Positions 19,187-27,837 of a stretch of 64,000 nt of DNA are shown here, piece by piece. The notes beneath the pieces are model-generated. The model made no database searches. It saw nothing but the letters and a program-made list of their open reading frames with translations, and had not been told where the DNA came from. The stretch covers positions 186,001 through 250,000 of the forward strand of contig UGGS01000001.1 of NCBI GenBank assembly GCA_900450595.1, written 5' to 3'. A program made the position numbers and the translations under genes. Positions within the stretch are counted from its first letter, which is position 1. Each line of letters starts with the position of its first letter. Origin of the DNA: [Flavobacterium] thermophilum (GTDB lineage: Bacteria; Bacillota; Bacilli; Bacillales; Anoxybacillaceae).

Positions 19187-19308
19187 GAAAATTTTGATAA
19201 ATTTTTTGCCAATTTTTCTCTACATCTTTCTGTACCCTTTTTAGGTTGGGATGTAACACATTTTCGGTTATGATAAGAGAAGAGAAAAAATGGCAAGGTG
19301 GGATGGTG

Positions 19309-20301
19309 ATGATCCGTACATGTGCGATAACAAAAGAGTTTGAGATTCTGCATGATGTTGATTTGACGTTTGTCAACAGCCCGGACGTTTCGTGGTATTG
19401 GGTCGATTTTCATGAGCCGACGGATGAGGAGTCGGACTTGCTTGCTTCTTTTTTTCATTTCCATCCGCTTGCCATTGAAGACTGTTTGGAGTATGTGCAG
19501 CGGCCGAAGCTCGATTTTTATGACCGCTACTTGTTTGTTGTGCTTCATGCCATTGCCGGGATGACGCTGGAGGCTGAGGAAGTCGATTTGTTTGTCGGGC
19601 AAAACTTCATCGTTTCGTTTCATAAGTCGCCGATTCATGCCGTCGACGAGGTGTGGGAGCGATTGAAGCATGAAGAAGATGTTCAGCAGGGGCCGTTTCA
19701 CGTCATGTACCGGCTGATCGACAAGCTTGTGGATGATTATTTTCCACCGCTTTACCATATTGAAGACGTGCTGAACGATTTAGAGGAGAATACGAACAAT
19801 GAACCGATTCACGACATTATTGAAAAAGTGTTTGACATCCGCGGCGATTTATCGAAGCTGCGCCGAACGATCGTGCCGATGCGCGACTTGTTGTACCGCA
19901 TCATCCACTCCGACCGGCTGCAGCGCATGAAAGAACGACAGTTGTATTTTCACGACATTTACGACCATTTATTGAAGCTGTCGGAAATGATCGAGACCAA
20001 CCGCGAGATTACAGCAGATATCCGCGACAGCTATTTGTCGCTGAACTCGAATCGAATGAACAACATTATGATGACGTTTACGGCCATTACGACGATTTTC
20101 ATGCCGCTTACCTTTATCGCCGGCATTTATGGGATGAATTTCAACTATATGCCTGAGCTGCGCTGGAAATACGGCTACTTTGCGGTATTGGCTGTTATGG
20201 CCGTGATCGGCATGACGATGTTTGTTTGGTTTAAGCGCAACGGCTGGTTTCAATTGTTGAAAGGCGATTGGACGGAAGAGGAACGGAAGCGCCGCCGGTA
20301 G
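19309..20301 (+). CDS. corA: CorA family magnesium/divalent cation transporter
   Basis: A 330-residue membrane channel that imports Mg2+ (or Co2+). The large N-terminal cytoplasmic domain ends in a long coiled helix. Two C-terminal membrane segments (about 262-285 and 297-318) hold the pore signature YGMNF between them. The C-terminus is strongly basic (EEERKRRR). In-frame starts at ATG 19303, GTG 19306 and ATG 19309 all follow AAGGTGGG; 19309 has the best spacing. Monocistronic by context. No Mg riboswitch is seen in the short leader. Confidence 0.93.
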   Translation: MIRTCAITKEFEILHDVDLTFVNSPDVSWYWVDFHEPTDEESDLLASFFHFHPLAIEDCLEYVQRPKLDFYDRYLFVVLHAIAGMTLEAEEVDLFVGQNFIVSFHKSPIHAVDEVWERLKHEEDVQQGPFHVMYRLIDKLVDDYFPPLYHIEDVLNDLEENTNNEPIHDIIEKVFDIRGDLSKLRRTIVPMRDLLYRIIHSDRLQRMKERQLYFHDIYDHLLKLSEMIETNREITADIRDSYLSLNSNRMNNIMMTFTAITTIFMPLTFIAGIYGMNFNYMPELRWKYGYFAVLAVMAVIGMTMFVWFKRNGWFQLLKGDWTEEERKRRR

Positions 20302-20369
20302 CCGTATAAAACAAGCGCTCCCCCTCATATACATAACTATGGCAGCGTGACCGCAAAGGAGGGGGAAGG

Positions 20370-21020
20370 ATGGTAAGAGGTGTTTGGGGCGTTGATTCGG
20401 CGCAAGCCGTAACGGATCAGCTGTTTCAATGCGTGCGGACGGAGCTTGGCTATCCGAAATTTTGGGGCCGCTATTTGGTGGAAGTGCCTAATGTGTCGGA
20501 AGGGTTGACACGCGACGAGATCGCCCGCATCCGTAGCTATGGCGTGAAGGTGCTGCCGATTTATAACGCCTTCCGCGAAGCGGTCGGCTATGCGAACGGT
20601 CAGGTGGCGGCGCGCAACGCGGTGTTCCATGCGCGGCGGCTCGGCATTCCGAAAAATAAACTGCTGTTTGCCAATATCGAGGACTTTTTTGCGGTTGATG
20701 CGGCTTGGATCGCGGCTTGGGTGGAAACGCTCTATCCGACCGGGTACCGGCCGGGGCTGTATGCGGATCCGACGAAAGGAGACTTTGCCGCTGCCTATTG
20801 TGAAGCGGCCGCACGGAACAATCAAGTGGCGGTGCAGGCCGTCATTTGGAGCGCGGCTCCAAGACCGGGAACGACGAAAGAGCAGAAAGCGGCGCGCTAT
20901 CAGCCGGCTGCCCCGCCTTGCAGCGCAAATGTGTGGGTGTGGCAGTACGGACGTGATGCCGAAGTGTGCCCGGTCGATACGAATTTGGCGGACCGCCGCC
21001 TTCTCGATTTTTTGTATTGA
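20370..21020 (+). CDS. DUF1906 glycoside-hydrolase-like protein
   Basis: A 216-residue protein starting VRGVWGVDSAQAV. The GVDSAQ start, LPIYNAFRE, LFANIEDF and the late VWVWQYG segment match the DUF1906 family (GH25-like TIM barrel), often found in spore or cell-wall proteins of Bacillales. No signal peptide is visible, so it may act inside the cell or in spores. ATG 20370 follows AAAGGAGGGGGAAGG. Monocistronic, with a strong terminator. Confidence 0.85.
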   Translation: MVRGVWGVDSAQAVTDQLFQCVRTELGYPKFWGRYLVEVPNVSEGLTRDEIARIRSYGVKVLPIYNAFREAVGYANGQVAARNAVFHARRLGIPKNKLLFANIEDFFAVDAAWIAAWVETLYPTGYRPGLYADPTKGDFAAAYCEAAARNNQVAVQAVIWSAAPRPGTTKEQKAARYQPAAPPCSANVWVWQYGRDAEVCPVDTNLADRRLLDFLY

Positions 21021-21024
21021 ATCG

Positions 21025-21055
21025 AGACCGTTGCCATGAAGCAACGGTCTTTTTG
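21025..21055 (+). terminator. Intrinsic terminator
   Basis: AGACCGTTGC (21025-21034) pairs with GCAACGGTCT (21041-21050), then T run. Confidence 0.93.
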
Positions 21056-21148
21056 AATGCATGGACGAAAAAAGGCTGTTTTGCTTTCATTTTTTTTGAT
21101 AATGTTTTTCGCCCCTGCCGACTATATTACTAATAGGAAAAAGGGAGG

Positions 21149-21235
21149 ATGAACGTGAAAATACAAACGGCGGAACGGCAGGCCGATGGGCGGAAAGGAG
21201 GGGGAGATTGGATTCTTACACTGCTTCGTTATTAA
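21149..21235 (+). CDS. Possible 28-codon leader ORF overlapping the diguanylate cyclase start
   Basis: ATG 21149 with GGGAGG 3 bases upstream (or GTG 21155 at better spacing) opens a short frame, MNVKIQTAERQADG and so on, that ends at TAA 21235, inside the next gene. The ribosome site of the cyclase lies within it. It could couple translation. No homologue is known to me. Confidence 0.35.
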   Translation: MNVKIQTAERQADGRKGGGDWILTLLRY

Positions 21236-22845
21236 GCCGATTGAAGGAACAGTATGAACGATGGAAGACGGAAGAGCCGTTTGCGGGGGCGGAGCTGATC
21301 CGGTTTTTAGACGCTGTCGGCCGGACGGCGGCGGTGATGAACCGCAGCGATCTCGCTGTTGAAGCAGACCGCCTTTCTCGCCGGATGAATCAGCAAAAGG
21401 AACGGAAATGGACAGCGGAGGAGGCGTTGGCGGAGATGTTTCCGCTCCTTCGCTGCTGCTATGAAGCGGGAGAATCGGATGCTTCGTTCGTTTCCCCTCC
21501 CGGCCGCCAAGGGCCGGAAGCGGCCATTCTCCTCTGCGGAAACGATCCGTTGTTTTCTGCGTATTTGCGCGGTTCGTTGCAAACGACGCCGTGGCGTTTC
21601 ATCACACTTCCATTTATTGAACAACCTGCGGCCTCTTTAGTACAATTGGGCATAGATTGCATTGTGGTGATACTTGAGGAGGACGGCGCAGATGCTTCCG
21701 TTTTTGACGCTTTTTTGAACGATGCAGGCCGCCATTCATATATTCCAGTGGCCATTGTGGGTGGGAACAGACGAAAAGGCGAGGAGCTGAAATGGTATGA
21801 GATCGGCGCCGACGATGTCATGGCAAAGCCGGTCGCGGTCGGCGAGTTTTTCATTCGCATCCGCCGGCTTGTGGAAAAAAAGCAGAAAATTGATCAGTTA
21901 GTGCTGATTGACGAATTGACCGGCGTTTACAACCGAAAGTACTTGCCGCGAGTGTACGCTCGTTTGCGGAGCGATTTAGAGCGGTCTCGGACGCCGAGCT
22001 GTTTGGCGCTGCTTGATTTGGACCGTTTTAAGCAAGTTAACGACCGGTTTGGTCACTTGGCGGGCGATGCGGTGTTAAAGAAACTGGCTGCTTTTTTGCT
22101 TGCACATACGCGTGGGATGGATACGGTCGTTCGCTTTGGGGGAGAGGAGTTTGTCGTCTGGCTGGCCAAAACGACAAGAAATGAAGCGCATCGCGTGCTC
22201 AAACGGCTGCAGCGCCAATTTGCTGCTGAGGAAATCGAAGCCGGCGGCGTGCGCCTGTCATGCACTTTCTCGGTTGGTTTTGTTGAGTGCGATGACCCAG
22301 ACGAACCGCTTGAGCATTGGCTTCGTCTGGCTGACGAAGCGCTGTACGCAGCCAAAAAGAGCGGGGGATGTCGGGTTGAAGAAGCGAAGAGGGAAGCCGT
22401 TCCGACCGATGGCGGCCGAGCGAAAAAAGAACGACGCCAAGGCAATGGGCAACGATGGTCTGTTGCGATCGTCGACGATGATGAACTGGCGCGGACGGTC
22501 ATCGCTGACCTCGTCCGCAAGCTTGCGGACGAGCAAGAACGGGAGGCGGACATTTACGAGTTTAGTGACGGGCTTTCATTTCTCGAATCGCCGGTGTACA
22601 AAGGCGAGAAGCGCTCCGTCGTCATTTTGGACCGGGTGATGTCGAAAATGGACGGTCTTGAGGTGTTGCGCCGCCTCCGCCGCCAGCAAAAGCCGTATAA
22701 GGTGATGATGTTGACGTCGCGCCAAGATGAGCGGGACATCGCCCAAGCCATTGACGAAGGAGCGGACGAGTATGTGACGAAGCCGTTTAAATGGCTGGAA
22801 CTGGAGGCGCGCCTGCGCCGGCTGCTAAAGGAGTTTGATGAGTAA
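21208..22845 (+). CDS. Diguanylate cyclase with pseudo-receiver, GGDEF and receiver domains
   Basis: A 545-residue protein that should make c-di-GMP from two GTP. TTG 21208 follows AAAGGAGGGGGA. A helical N-terminus (1-100) is followed by a receiver-like domain (about 105-222) in which the phosphate-accepting Asp is replaced (ILEE at 155-158), then a GGDEF domain (about 228-395) with GGEEF at 311-315, and an RGMD inhibitory site at 302-305, exactly five residues before it. A genuine C-terminal receiver (418-540) has DDD at 423-425, phospho-Asp475 and Lys525. Product feedback and phosphorylation control are expected. Its stop overlaps the glycosyltransferase start by one base. Confidence 0.95.
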   Translation: MDSYTASLLSRLKEQYERWKTEEPFAGAELIRFLDAVGRTAAVMNRSDLAVEADRLSRRMNQQKERKWTAEEALAEMFPLLRCCYEAGESDASFVSPPGRQGPEAAILLCGNDPLFSAYLRGSLQTTPWRFITLPFIEQPAASLVQLGIDCIVVILEEDGADASVFDAFLNDAGRHSYIPVAIVGGNRRKGEELKWYEIGADDVMAKPVAVGEFFIRIRRLVEKKQKIDQLVLIDELTGVYNRKYLPRVYARLRSDLERSRTPSCLALLDLDRFKQVNDRFGHLAGDAVLKKLAAFLLAHTRGMDTVVRFGGEEFVVWLAKTTRNEAHRVLKRLQRQFAAEEIEAGGVRLSCTFSVGFVECDDPDEPLEHWLRLADEALYAAKKSGGCRVEEAKREAVPTDGGRAKKERRQGNGQRWSVAIVDDDELARTVIADLVRKLADEQEREADIYEFSDGLSFLESPVYKGEKRSVVILDRVMSKMDGLEVLRRLRRQQKPYKVMMLTSRQDERDIAQAIDEGADEYVTKPFKWLELEARLRRLLKEFDE

Positions 22846-23822
22846 TGGCGCTCATTGTCGCCGTCTTGATGGTTGCTGTTTTATTGGCGGTGCTCGTTTA
22901 TATGATGGGCATTGTCGTTTTTTATACGTTTTTGCTCGTTGTTCCGTTTGCGCATTTGCGGCGCACATACCGTCTTGATGATTGGGAGCCGTATGAAGAG
23001 CTGCTCGATGTCAGCTATGCAAAGCCAGTGTCGATTCTCGTCCCCGCCTATAACGAAGAAGCCGGCATCGTCGGTTCCGTCCGTTCGCTCCTAAGCATCG
23101 AGTATCCGGAATATGAGGTGATCGTCATTAACGACGGTTCGACAGACCGGACGCTTGAGCGGCTCGTCGAGCATTTTGGGCTCCGTCCTGTGTATCGCGT
23201 CGTTCGCCGCCAACTGGCGACAAAAGAAATTAAAACGATCTACCGCTCGTCGGCATATCCTCATTTATTCGTTCTTGACAAAGAAAACGGCGGGAAGGCG
23301 GACGCGTTAAATGCAGGCATCAACGTGGCCCGTTATCCGTATATTTGTTCGATTGACGGCGATTCCGTTTTGGAGCGGCGCCGCTGGCATCGCGGGCTAT
23401 TGGAAAGTTTATGGCGCCATCGGGCGCTGCTTGGCAATCCAAAATACGGGTCAATCGGCCTCCTCTCTCTCCCGTACTTTTGGGTGATTGAGTTTCTCGG
23501 CCCCGTCATGGAGTTGGCCGGATACATCGTGATGGCGGTTTCGTTGTTTCTCGGAAGTTTGTACATGGAGCTTGCCCTTCTGCTGTTGGCGGTTTCCGTT
23601 TTGTATGGCTCGCTGCTGTCTGCCGCTGCCGTGTTGTTGGAAGAGTGGACCGAGCGGAAGTTCCCGAATGTTTCTGATTTCGTATGGCTCTTTTTCTTTT
23701 CGCTTACCGAGACGTTTTGGTACCGTCCGCTGACGGCATGGTGGCGATGCGAAGGAATCATAGACGCCATCCGCCGGCAAAAACAGTGGGGAAGCATGAA
23801 GCGAAAAGGCGTATCCGCCTAA
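22845..23822 (+). CDS. Glycosyltransferase family 2, apparently internally deleted
   Basis: A 325-residue membrane protein coupled to the diguanylate cyclase. An N-terminal membrane helix (about 5-38) is followed by a GT2 domain with VSILVPAYNEEAG and VINDGSTDRT (nucleotide-sugar binding) and the metal-binding DGD at 171-173. Only four residues later comes RRRWHRG (178-184), the end of the QxxRW motif. In processive GT2 enzymes roughly 130 residues, including the catalytic (T/G)ED, lie between these. At least two more membrane segments follow (about 205-260). An in-frame deletion seems to have removed the catalytic core, so a transferase function is doubtful. It is possibly a remnant of a c-di-GMP-controlled polysaccharide synthase. 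Confidence 0.85.
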   Translation: MALIVAVLMVAVLLAVLVYMMGIVVFYTFLLVVPFAHLRRTYRLDDWEPYEELLDVSYAKPVSILVPAYNEEAGIVGSVRSLLSIEYPEYEVIVINDGSTDRTLERLVEHFGLRPVYRVVRRQLATKEIKTIYRSSAYPHLFVLDKENGGKADALNAGINVARYPYICSIDGDSVLERRRWHRGLLESLWRHRALLGNPKYGSIGLLSLPYFWVIEFLGPVMELAGYIVMAVSLFLGSLYMELALLLLAVSVLYGSLLSAAAVLLEEWTERKFPNVSDFVWLFFFSLTETFWYRPLTAWWRCEGIIDAIRRQKQWGSMKRKGVSA

Positions 23823-23824
23823 AA

Positions 23825-23866
23825 CGCCGATCCGTTGTGTGATCGAGCGCAACGGCGGCTTTTTTG
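23825..23866 (+). terminator. Terminator after the cyclase-glycosyltransferase pair
   Basis: GCCG and CCGTTG pair with CAACGG and CGGC around a loop at about 23838-23849. Six T follow at 23861. Confidence 0.75.
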
Positions 23867-23919
23867 TTTGGCAAGCGCGGTGGCCGCTCCGCGTCAAAAG
23901 CCGGCGGGCTTGAGTGGGG

Positions 23920-24351
23920 CTAGCGGTCGCCGAGCCGCTTGAACACCGGTTTTGCCAGTCGTTTCGGCTTGCGTTCGACCGGCTCTTTGATCCCGGTGTA
24001 GGCCATAAGAATGGCTTTTGCCTCTGAAAGCGGCATCCGGGTCGAAGGATTGCGGTATGAATCGTTGAGCGCGCCGAGGTGCGGAAGGGCGGCGAAATCC
24101 TGCTTTGTCGGAGGAATGTGGAAATAGTAGTCGCCGACGGCAACAAGCACATCCGATTGCTGCTGGCTGTATTTCGGGTTGCGGGAAAAATGGAGGCCGA
24201 CTTTTTGGGCCTTTCCTTCCTCAAGCAGTTTTTCGATGGCTTTTTTCTTCAGAAGATAAAGGAACGAAGGGTTTAATGCCGTCTTGGCATGGCGGTTGAC
24301 GGTGAAAATGGCTTTGGCAATATTGTCGACCGTTAGTTGCAACGGTTTCAT
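23920..24351 (-). CDS. ykyB: YkyB family protein
   Basis: A 143-residue protein matching B. subtilis YkyB almost block for block: VNRHAKTALNPSFLYLLKKKA, GLHFSRNPKYSQQQSDVLVAVGDYYFH and PHLGALNDSYRNP. It starts at ATG 24351, 8 bases after AAGGAG; an ATG at 24357 is too close. The function is not established. It stands directly downstream of ykuE on the same strand with its own probable promoter. Confidence 0.92.
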   Translation of the reverse strand: MKPLQLTVDNIAKAIFTVNRHAKTALNPSFLYLLKKKAIEKLLEEGKAQKVGLHFSRNPKYSQQQSDVLVAVGDYYFHIPPTKQDFAALPHLGALNDSYRNPSTRMPLSEAKAILMAYTGIKEPVERKPKRLAKPVFKRLGDR

Positions 24352-24375
24352 CGGCATATCTCCTTTTTTCTTTTT

Positions 24376-24381
24376 ATTATA
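24376..24381 (-). promoter_or_regulatory. Extended -10 promoter of ykyB
   Basis: Reverse strand TGCTATAAT, an extended -10 (TGnTATAAT), lies about 25 bases before the start. The -35 is weak. Confidence 0.5.
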
Positions 24382-24409
24382 GCATAAAGCGGCCGTCTGT
24401 CTTTTGTTT

Positions 24410-25279
24410 TTAACTGGGGGCGAGCGAAAAGACGGTCAGCTCCGGCGGAGCGAAAAAACGAAGCGGCACCCTTGTTGTGCCGAGGCCGCGGTTGACGTAC
24501 AGTGTAAGCCCGCCGACATCGTAAAATCCTTCATAATAGCGTTCAGACAGCGGCGGCGTCATGAGCGGCCCGATAAACGGCAGCTGAATTTGCCCGCCAT
24601 GGCTATGGCCGGACAGCTGCACGTGAATCGGGAGGCGGGATGTTTCCAAGGCGCCGTCCGGTTCATGGACGAGGGCGATCGTGTACGTTGCCGGCGGAAT
24701 GCCATTTGTCATTTTCGACCAATCCGGACGGCCGAGCATCATATCGTCGCTGCCGGCGATGGCGATCGCGTGTTGGCCGCGGCGGATAAGCGCATGCTCG
24801 TTGACGAGGACGCGAAACCCAGCCCGCTCCATCAACCGGCGGTAAATGTCTGTTCCGTAACCGCCATGATCATGGTTGCCGTAGACGCTGAATTTTCCAA
24901 GCGGGGCCCGAAGGCGGGCGAGCGCTTCGGCGACCGCTTCTGTGTGCGGGTATTGGTTCGCCTCATGGAGCAGATCGCCGGTGAAGACGATCAAATCCGG
25001 CTCTAGCTTGTTAATTTGATCGATCACCTGGTCAAAGCGCTTTAATCCATAGTAATGACCGAGATGAAGGTCGCTGAATTGCAGCATCGTTGCGCCGGCA
25101 AACGACTTCGGGATGAGCGGGTGCGACAATGTATGGCGCGTTACAGACACGCAGGCCGGCTCGATCCAGCGGGCATAGCTGTACGCGGCCGTTGTGGCCA
25201 ATGCGGCGGCGAGGCCGGTGCGCGCCAGCTTTTTTAAAAACGTGCGTCGGCTCATTTTTGCTGTCTCAATATGGTGCAT
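24410..25279 (-). CDS. ykuE: Tat-exported metallophosphoesterase
   Basis: A 289-residue calcineurin-like phosphoesterase. The N-terminus holds a twin-arginine signal, SRRTFLKK at residues 10-17, followed by a hydrophobic stretch, as in B. subtilis YkuE, a TatAyCy substrate. Metal motifs: FSDLHLGHYYG, FTGDLLHE, GNHDHGGYG and GHSHGGQIQ. ATG 25279 is used; the frame is open well upstream (to 25774), but only across the divergent fadH gene. It is expected outside the membrane or in the wall. The substrate is unknown. Divergent from fadH. Confidence 0.93.
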   Translation of the reverse strand: MHHIETAKMSRRTFLKKLARTGLAAALATTAAYSYARWIEPACVSVTRHTLSHPLIPKSFAGATMLQFSDLHLGHYYGLKRFDQVIDQINKLEPDLIVFTGDLLHEANQYPHTEAVAEALARLRAPLGKFSVYGNHDHGGYGTDIYRRLMERAGFRVLVNEHALIRRGQHAIAIAGSDDMMLGRPDWSKMTNGIPPATYTIALVHEPDGALETSRLPIHVQLSGHSHGGQIQLPFIGPLMTPPLSERYYEGFYDVGGLTLYVNRGLGTTRVPLRFFAPPELTVFSLAPS

Positions 25280-25309
25280 CGTTCCGTCCGTCCTTTCATA
25301 AGTAGAATT

Positions 25310-25339
25310 ATTATAACGAAAAACGGAAGATGAGGACAA
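25310..25339 (-). promoter_or_regulatory. Promoter of ykuE
   Basis: Reverse strand: TTGTCC (25334-25339), an 18-base spacer, and TATAAT (25310-25315). Confidence 0.6.
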
Positions 25340-25392
25340 GTAGAGAAAAAATAATGTTCGAATATTCAACCTTTTTATGATATGATGAAAAA

Positions 25393-25410
25393 TGAATGAA
25401 TCATCAGTCA
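25393..25410 (+). promoter_or_regulatory. FadR operator in front of fadH
   Basis: TGAATGAATCATCAGTCA matches the B. subtilis FadR consensus TGAATGANTANTCATTCA at 14 of 16 fixed positions. It lies just after a TATGAT -10 (25381-25386), so it should cover the transcription start. In B. subtilis, fadH is a known FadR target, relieved by long-chain acyl-CoA. Confidence 0.75.
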
Positions 25411-25427
25411 TGTTAGGGGGAGAGAAA

Positions 25428-26195
25428 ATGAATGGAAAAGTTGTGATCGTGACAGGCGGATCGAGCGGCATGGGCAAATATATGGCCAAGCGTTTTGTTT
25501 CCGAAGGGGCGAACGTTGTCATTACCGGAAGGAGAGCCGATGCGCTGGAAGAGGCAAAGCGAGAAATTGCTGCGCCTGATGGGGGGCGCGTGCTCACCGT
25601 GCCGATGGATGTGCGCAATCCGGAGCAAGTCGCCGAGATGGTGGGACGGGCCGATGCGGAGTTTGGCCGCATCGATGCTTTGGTGAACAATGCGGCCGGC
25701 AACTTTATTTGCCCGGCGGAAAAGCTGTCGATCAACGGTTGGAACAGCGTCATTAACATTGTGTTAAACGGCACGTTTTACTGCAGCCGGGAAGTCGGCA
25801 ACTACTGGATTCAGCGCGGCCTGAAAGGAAATATCCTCAACATTATTGCGACGTACGCCTGGCACGCTGGCGCCGGGGTCATTCACTCGGCCAGCGCCAA
25901 GGCGGGGGTGCTGGCGATGACGCGCACGCTCGCGGTTGAATGGGGGAAAAAATACGGGTTCCGCGTCAACGCCATTGCCCCCGGTCCCATCGAGCGCACA
26001 GGCGGGGCGGAACGGTTATGGGAGTCGGAGGAAGCAGAACGGATGACGATCGAAAGCGTGCCGCTCGGGCGGCTCGGGACGCCGGAAGAGATCGCGGCGG
26101 TTGCTTCGTTTTTGCTTTCAGACGAAGCCGCCTACATTAATGGAGCCTGCATCACGGTTGACGGCGGACAATGGCTCAACCGTCGGCCTTTTTAA
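25428..26195 (+). CDS. fadH: 2,4-dienoyl-CoA reductase
   Basis: A 255-residue SDR of the dienoyl-CoA reductase group (B. subtilis FadH/YkuF), needed for beta-oxidation of unsaturated fatty acids. TGGSSGMG binds NADPH (residues 8-15). The active-site stretch HSASAKAGVLAMTRTLAVEWG has His where classical SDRs have Tyr but keeps the Lys, as in this group, and APGPIERTGG follows. ATG 25428 follows AGGGGGA; an in-frame ATG at 25392 lies within the FadR box region and lacks a ribosome site. Gene order ykuE-fadH-ykuI equals B. subtilis. Confidence 0.93.
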   Translation: MNGKVVIVTGGSSGMGKYMAKRFVSEGANVVITGRRADALEEAKREIAAPDGGRVLTVPMDVRNPEQVAEMVGRADAEFGRIDALVNNAAGNFICPAEKLSINGWNSVINIVLNGTFYCSREVGNYWIQRGLKGNILNIIATYAWHAGAGVIHSASAKAGVLAMTRTLAVEWGKKYGFRVNAIAPGPIERTGGAERLWESEEAERMTIESVPLGRLGTPEEIAAVASFLLSDEAAYINGACITVDGGQWLNRRPF

Positions 26196-26228
26196 AACAT
26201 CGTTATGTTTTGGCGCGACATCAAGCAG

Positions 26229-26263
26229 ACAGCGGTTTCCCAGCATTGGGCGGCCGCTTTTTT
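26229..26263 (+). terminator. Terminator of fadH
   Basis: AGCGGTTTCCCA and TGGGCGGCCGCT pair imperfectly around GCAT, then six T. Confidence 0.7.
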
Positions 26264-26288
26264 CATGCCGGGAAAAAGTTGGACAGTA

Positions 26289-26297
26289 TGTTATAAT
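26289..26297 (+). promoter_or_regulatory. Extended -10 promoter of ykuI
   Basis: TGTTATAAT fits the extended -10 pattern, 38 bases before the start. No -35 is evident. Confidence 0.5.
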
Positions 26298-26334
26298 AAA
26301 GGCAAAGACGGTCGACAAAAATGAGGTGAGCACG

Positions 26335-27552
26335 ATGGATGCGTTAGACGTTATGGCCAATTTGTCGCAAGTCGTTCCGTACTACCAGCCGATTTTCAGC
26401 GCGGACGAGCACGGGGTCGTCGGATACGAAGTGCTCGGGCGCTTTCAAACGGAGGCGGGTCCGGTCAGCCTCGGACCGTTTTTCCACGATGACACGATTC
26501 CGGAAGAGTTTCGCATCGAAGTCGACGATGTGGTCACGAAAAAAGCGCTCGATTATTTTTTGGCGCTTGCGGATCAGACGCCGCTCATTTTTTTTAACCG
26601 CGACGCCAATTTGTTGATGCTCGATCGCGGCGAGTCGTTTTTGCAGCTGCTTCTTGCCTATGAGGCGAAAGGACTGGCGCTTGGCCGCATCGTATTAGAA
26701 ATTAACGAGCAACATTTTAAAGGGGATGTCGATCAGCTCAACCATTTATTGACATACATCCGTACGTACGGTGTGAAAGTGGCGGTCGACAACATCGCTG
26801 AACATAGCATCAACTTGGAGCGGATCGGGGTGTTGTCGCCTGACATTTTAAAAATCGATTTGCATGAATTGCGAAAAGCGTCCGTTCATCAAGCATACCA
26901 AGGAATCGTCCATTCCATCTCGCTGTTGGCCCGCAAAATCGGGGCGACGCTTTTGTACGAAGATATTGAAACATCCTTTCAACTTCAGTACGCTTGGCGG
27001 CATGGCGGCCGCTACTACCAAGGGTATTATTTGGCGAAGCCCGGACCGGAAGCCGTGCCGCGCGATTTGTTGAAAGACTTGCTGCGCCAGGAATGCCATC
27101 GCTTCATCCAGCAAGAAAAGAAAAAACTTGAAACGCTGTATCAAATTGCTGAGCAGTTTCAGCAGCGGATCAGCGCGCTGCTTGGCAAATACAAAAAAGC
27201 CGCCGATTTTAACGAGCTCATTTCCCTGTTGGCCGGCGAGCTCGACGATGTTTGCTTCCGCATTTATGTTTGTGATGAGGACGGCTTCCAGCAGTCGGGC
27301 AATATGTTCAAGCGCGGCGGCCGGTGGGAGCTTCAGCCGCAATATTATATGAAAAACTGGAGCTGGCGCCCGTATTTTTTGGAAAACATTATTCGCATGC
27401 GCTCGCGCCGAAGAGGGATTTTGTCCGATTTATACACGGATATTGAAACAGGGGAAACGATCCGGACGTATTCGTATCCGATCGATGAGCGCCATTACTT
27501 GTTTATTGACTTGTCGTACAGCTATTTGTTTGAGCATGACGCCCATTATTGA
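26335..27552 (+). CDS. ykuI: EAL-domain c-di-GMP binding protein
   Basis: A 405-residue homologue of B. subtilis YkuI (407 residues): an EAL domain (about 1-250) plus a C-terminal PAS-like domain (about 285-400). The signature reads EVL (residues 31-33) instead of EAL. VLEINEQHF, KVAVDNIAEH and ILKIDLHEL are the metal and substrate strands. The B. subtilis protein binds c-di-GMP but has little phosphodiesterase activity, so a receptor role is likely here. ATG 26335 follows GAGGTG; the upstream in-frame reading runs back into fadH. Confidence 0.92.
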   Translation: MDALDVMANLSQVVPYYQPIFSADEHGVVGYEVLGRFQTEAGPVSLGPFFHDDTIPEEFRIEVDDVVTKKALDYFLALADQTPLIFFNRDANLLMLDRGESFLQLLLAYEAKGLALGRIVLEINEQHFKGDVDQLNHLLTYIRTYGVKVAVDNIAEHSINLERIGVLSPDILKIDLHELRKASVHQAYQGIVHSISLLARKIGATLLYEDIETSFQLQYAWRHGGRYYQGYYLAKPGPEAVPRDLLKDLLRQECHRFIQQEKKKLETLYQIAEQFQQRISALLGKYKKAADFNELISLLAGELDDVCFRIYVCDEDGFQQSGNMFKRGGRWELQPQYYMKNWSWRPYFLENIIRMRSRRRGILSDLYTDIETGETIRTYSYPIDERHYLFIDLSYSYLFEHDAHY

Positions 27553-27600
27553 CTGCATAAAATCGCCTCATTGCGGCAAAGTAAACATGAGGTGAAACTT

Positions 27601-27834
27601 ATGGCACAGTTGACTTTTGTGTTATCCGCCCTCTCTGTATTGATCGCGGTCATTGGGTTCGTCTATACGGTTCGCCTCGGACGCCAACAGCGTTGGCAAG
27701 GGGAGCTTGACGGGCCGATTCCGAAAACGGTCGAGGAGCATGCCTACTTGCGCAACCCGGTGTTCCTCGCTTACGTACTCGCTGTCTTGCTCGCCATTTT
27801 TGCCATTGGTTATTTGGCGTTGCGCTATTATTGA
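27601..27834 (+). CDS. Small membrane protein of unknown function
   Basis: A 77-residue protein with two hydrophobic helices (about 5-25 and 54-74) flanking a polar loop of some 28 residues (GRQQRWQGELDGPIPKTVEEH). ATG 27601 follows GAGGTG. Not recognised. It is probably transcribed with ykuI, since only a short gap and no terminator lie between them. Confidence 0.7.
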   Translation: MAQLTFVLSALSVLIAVIGFVYTVRLGRQQRWQGELDGPIPKTVEEHAYLRNPVFLAYVLAVLLAIFAIGYLALRYY

Positions 27835-27837
27835 AAA

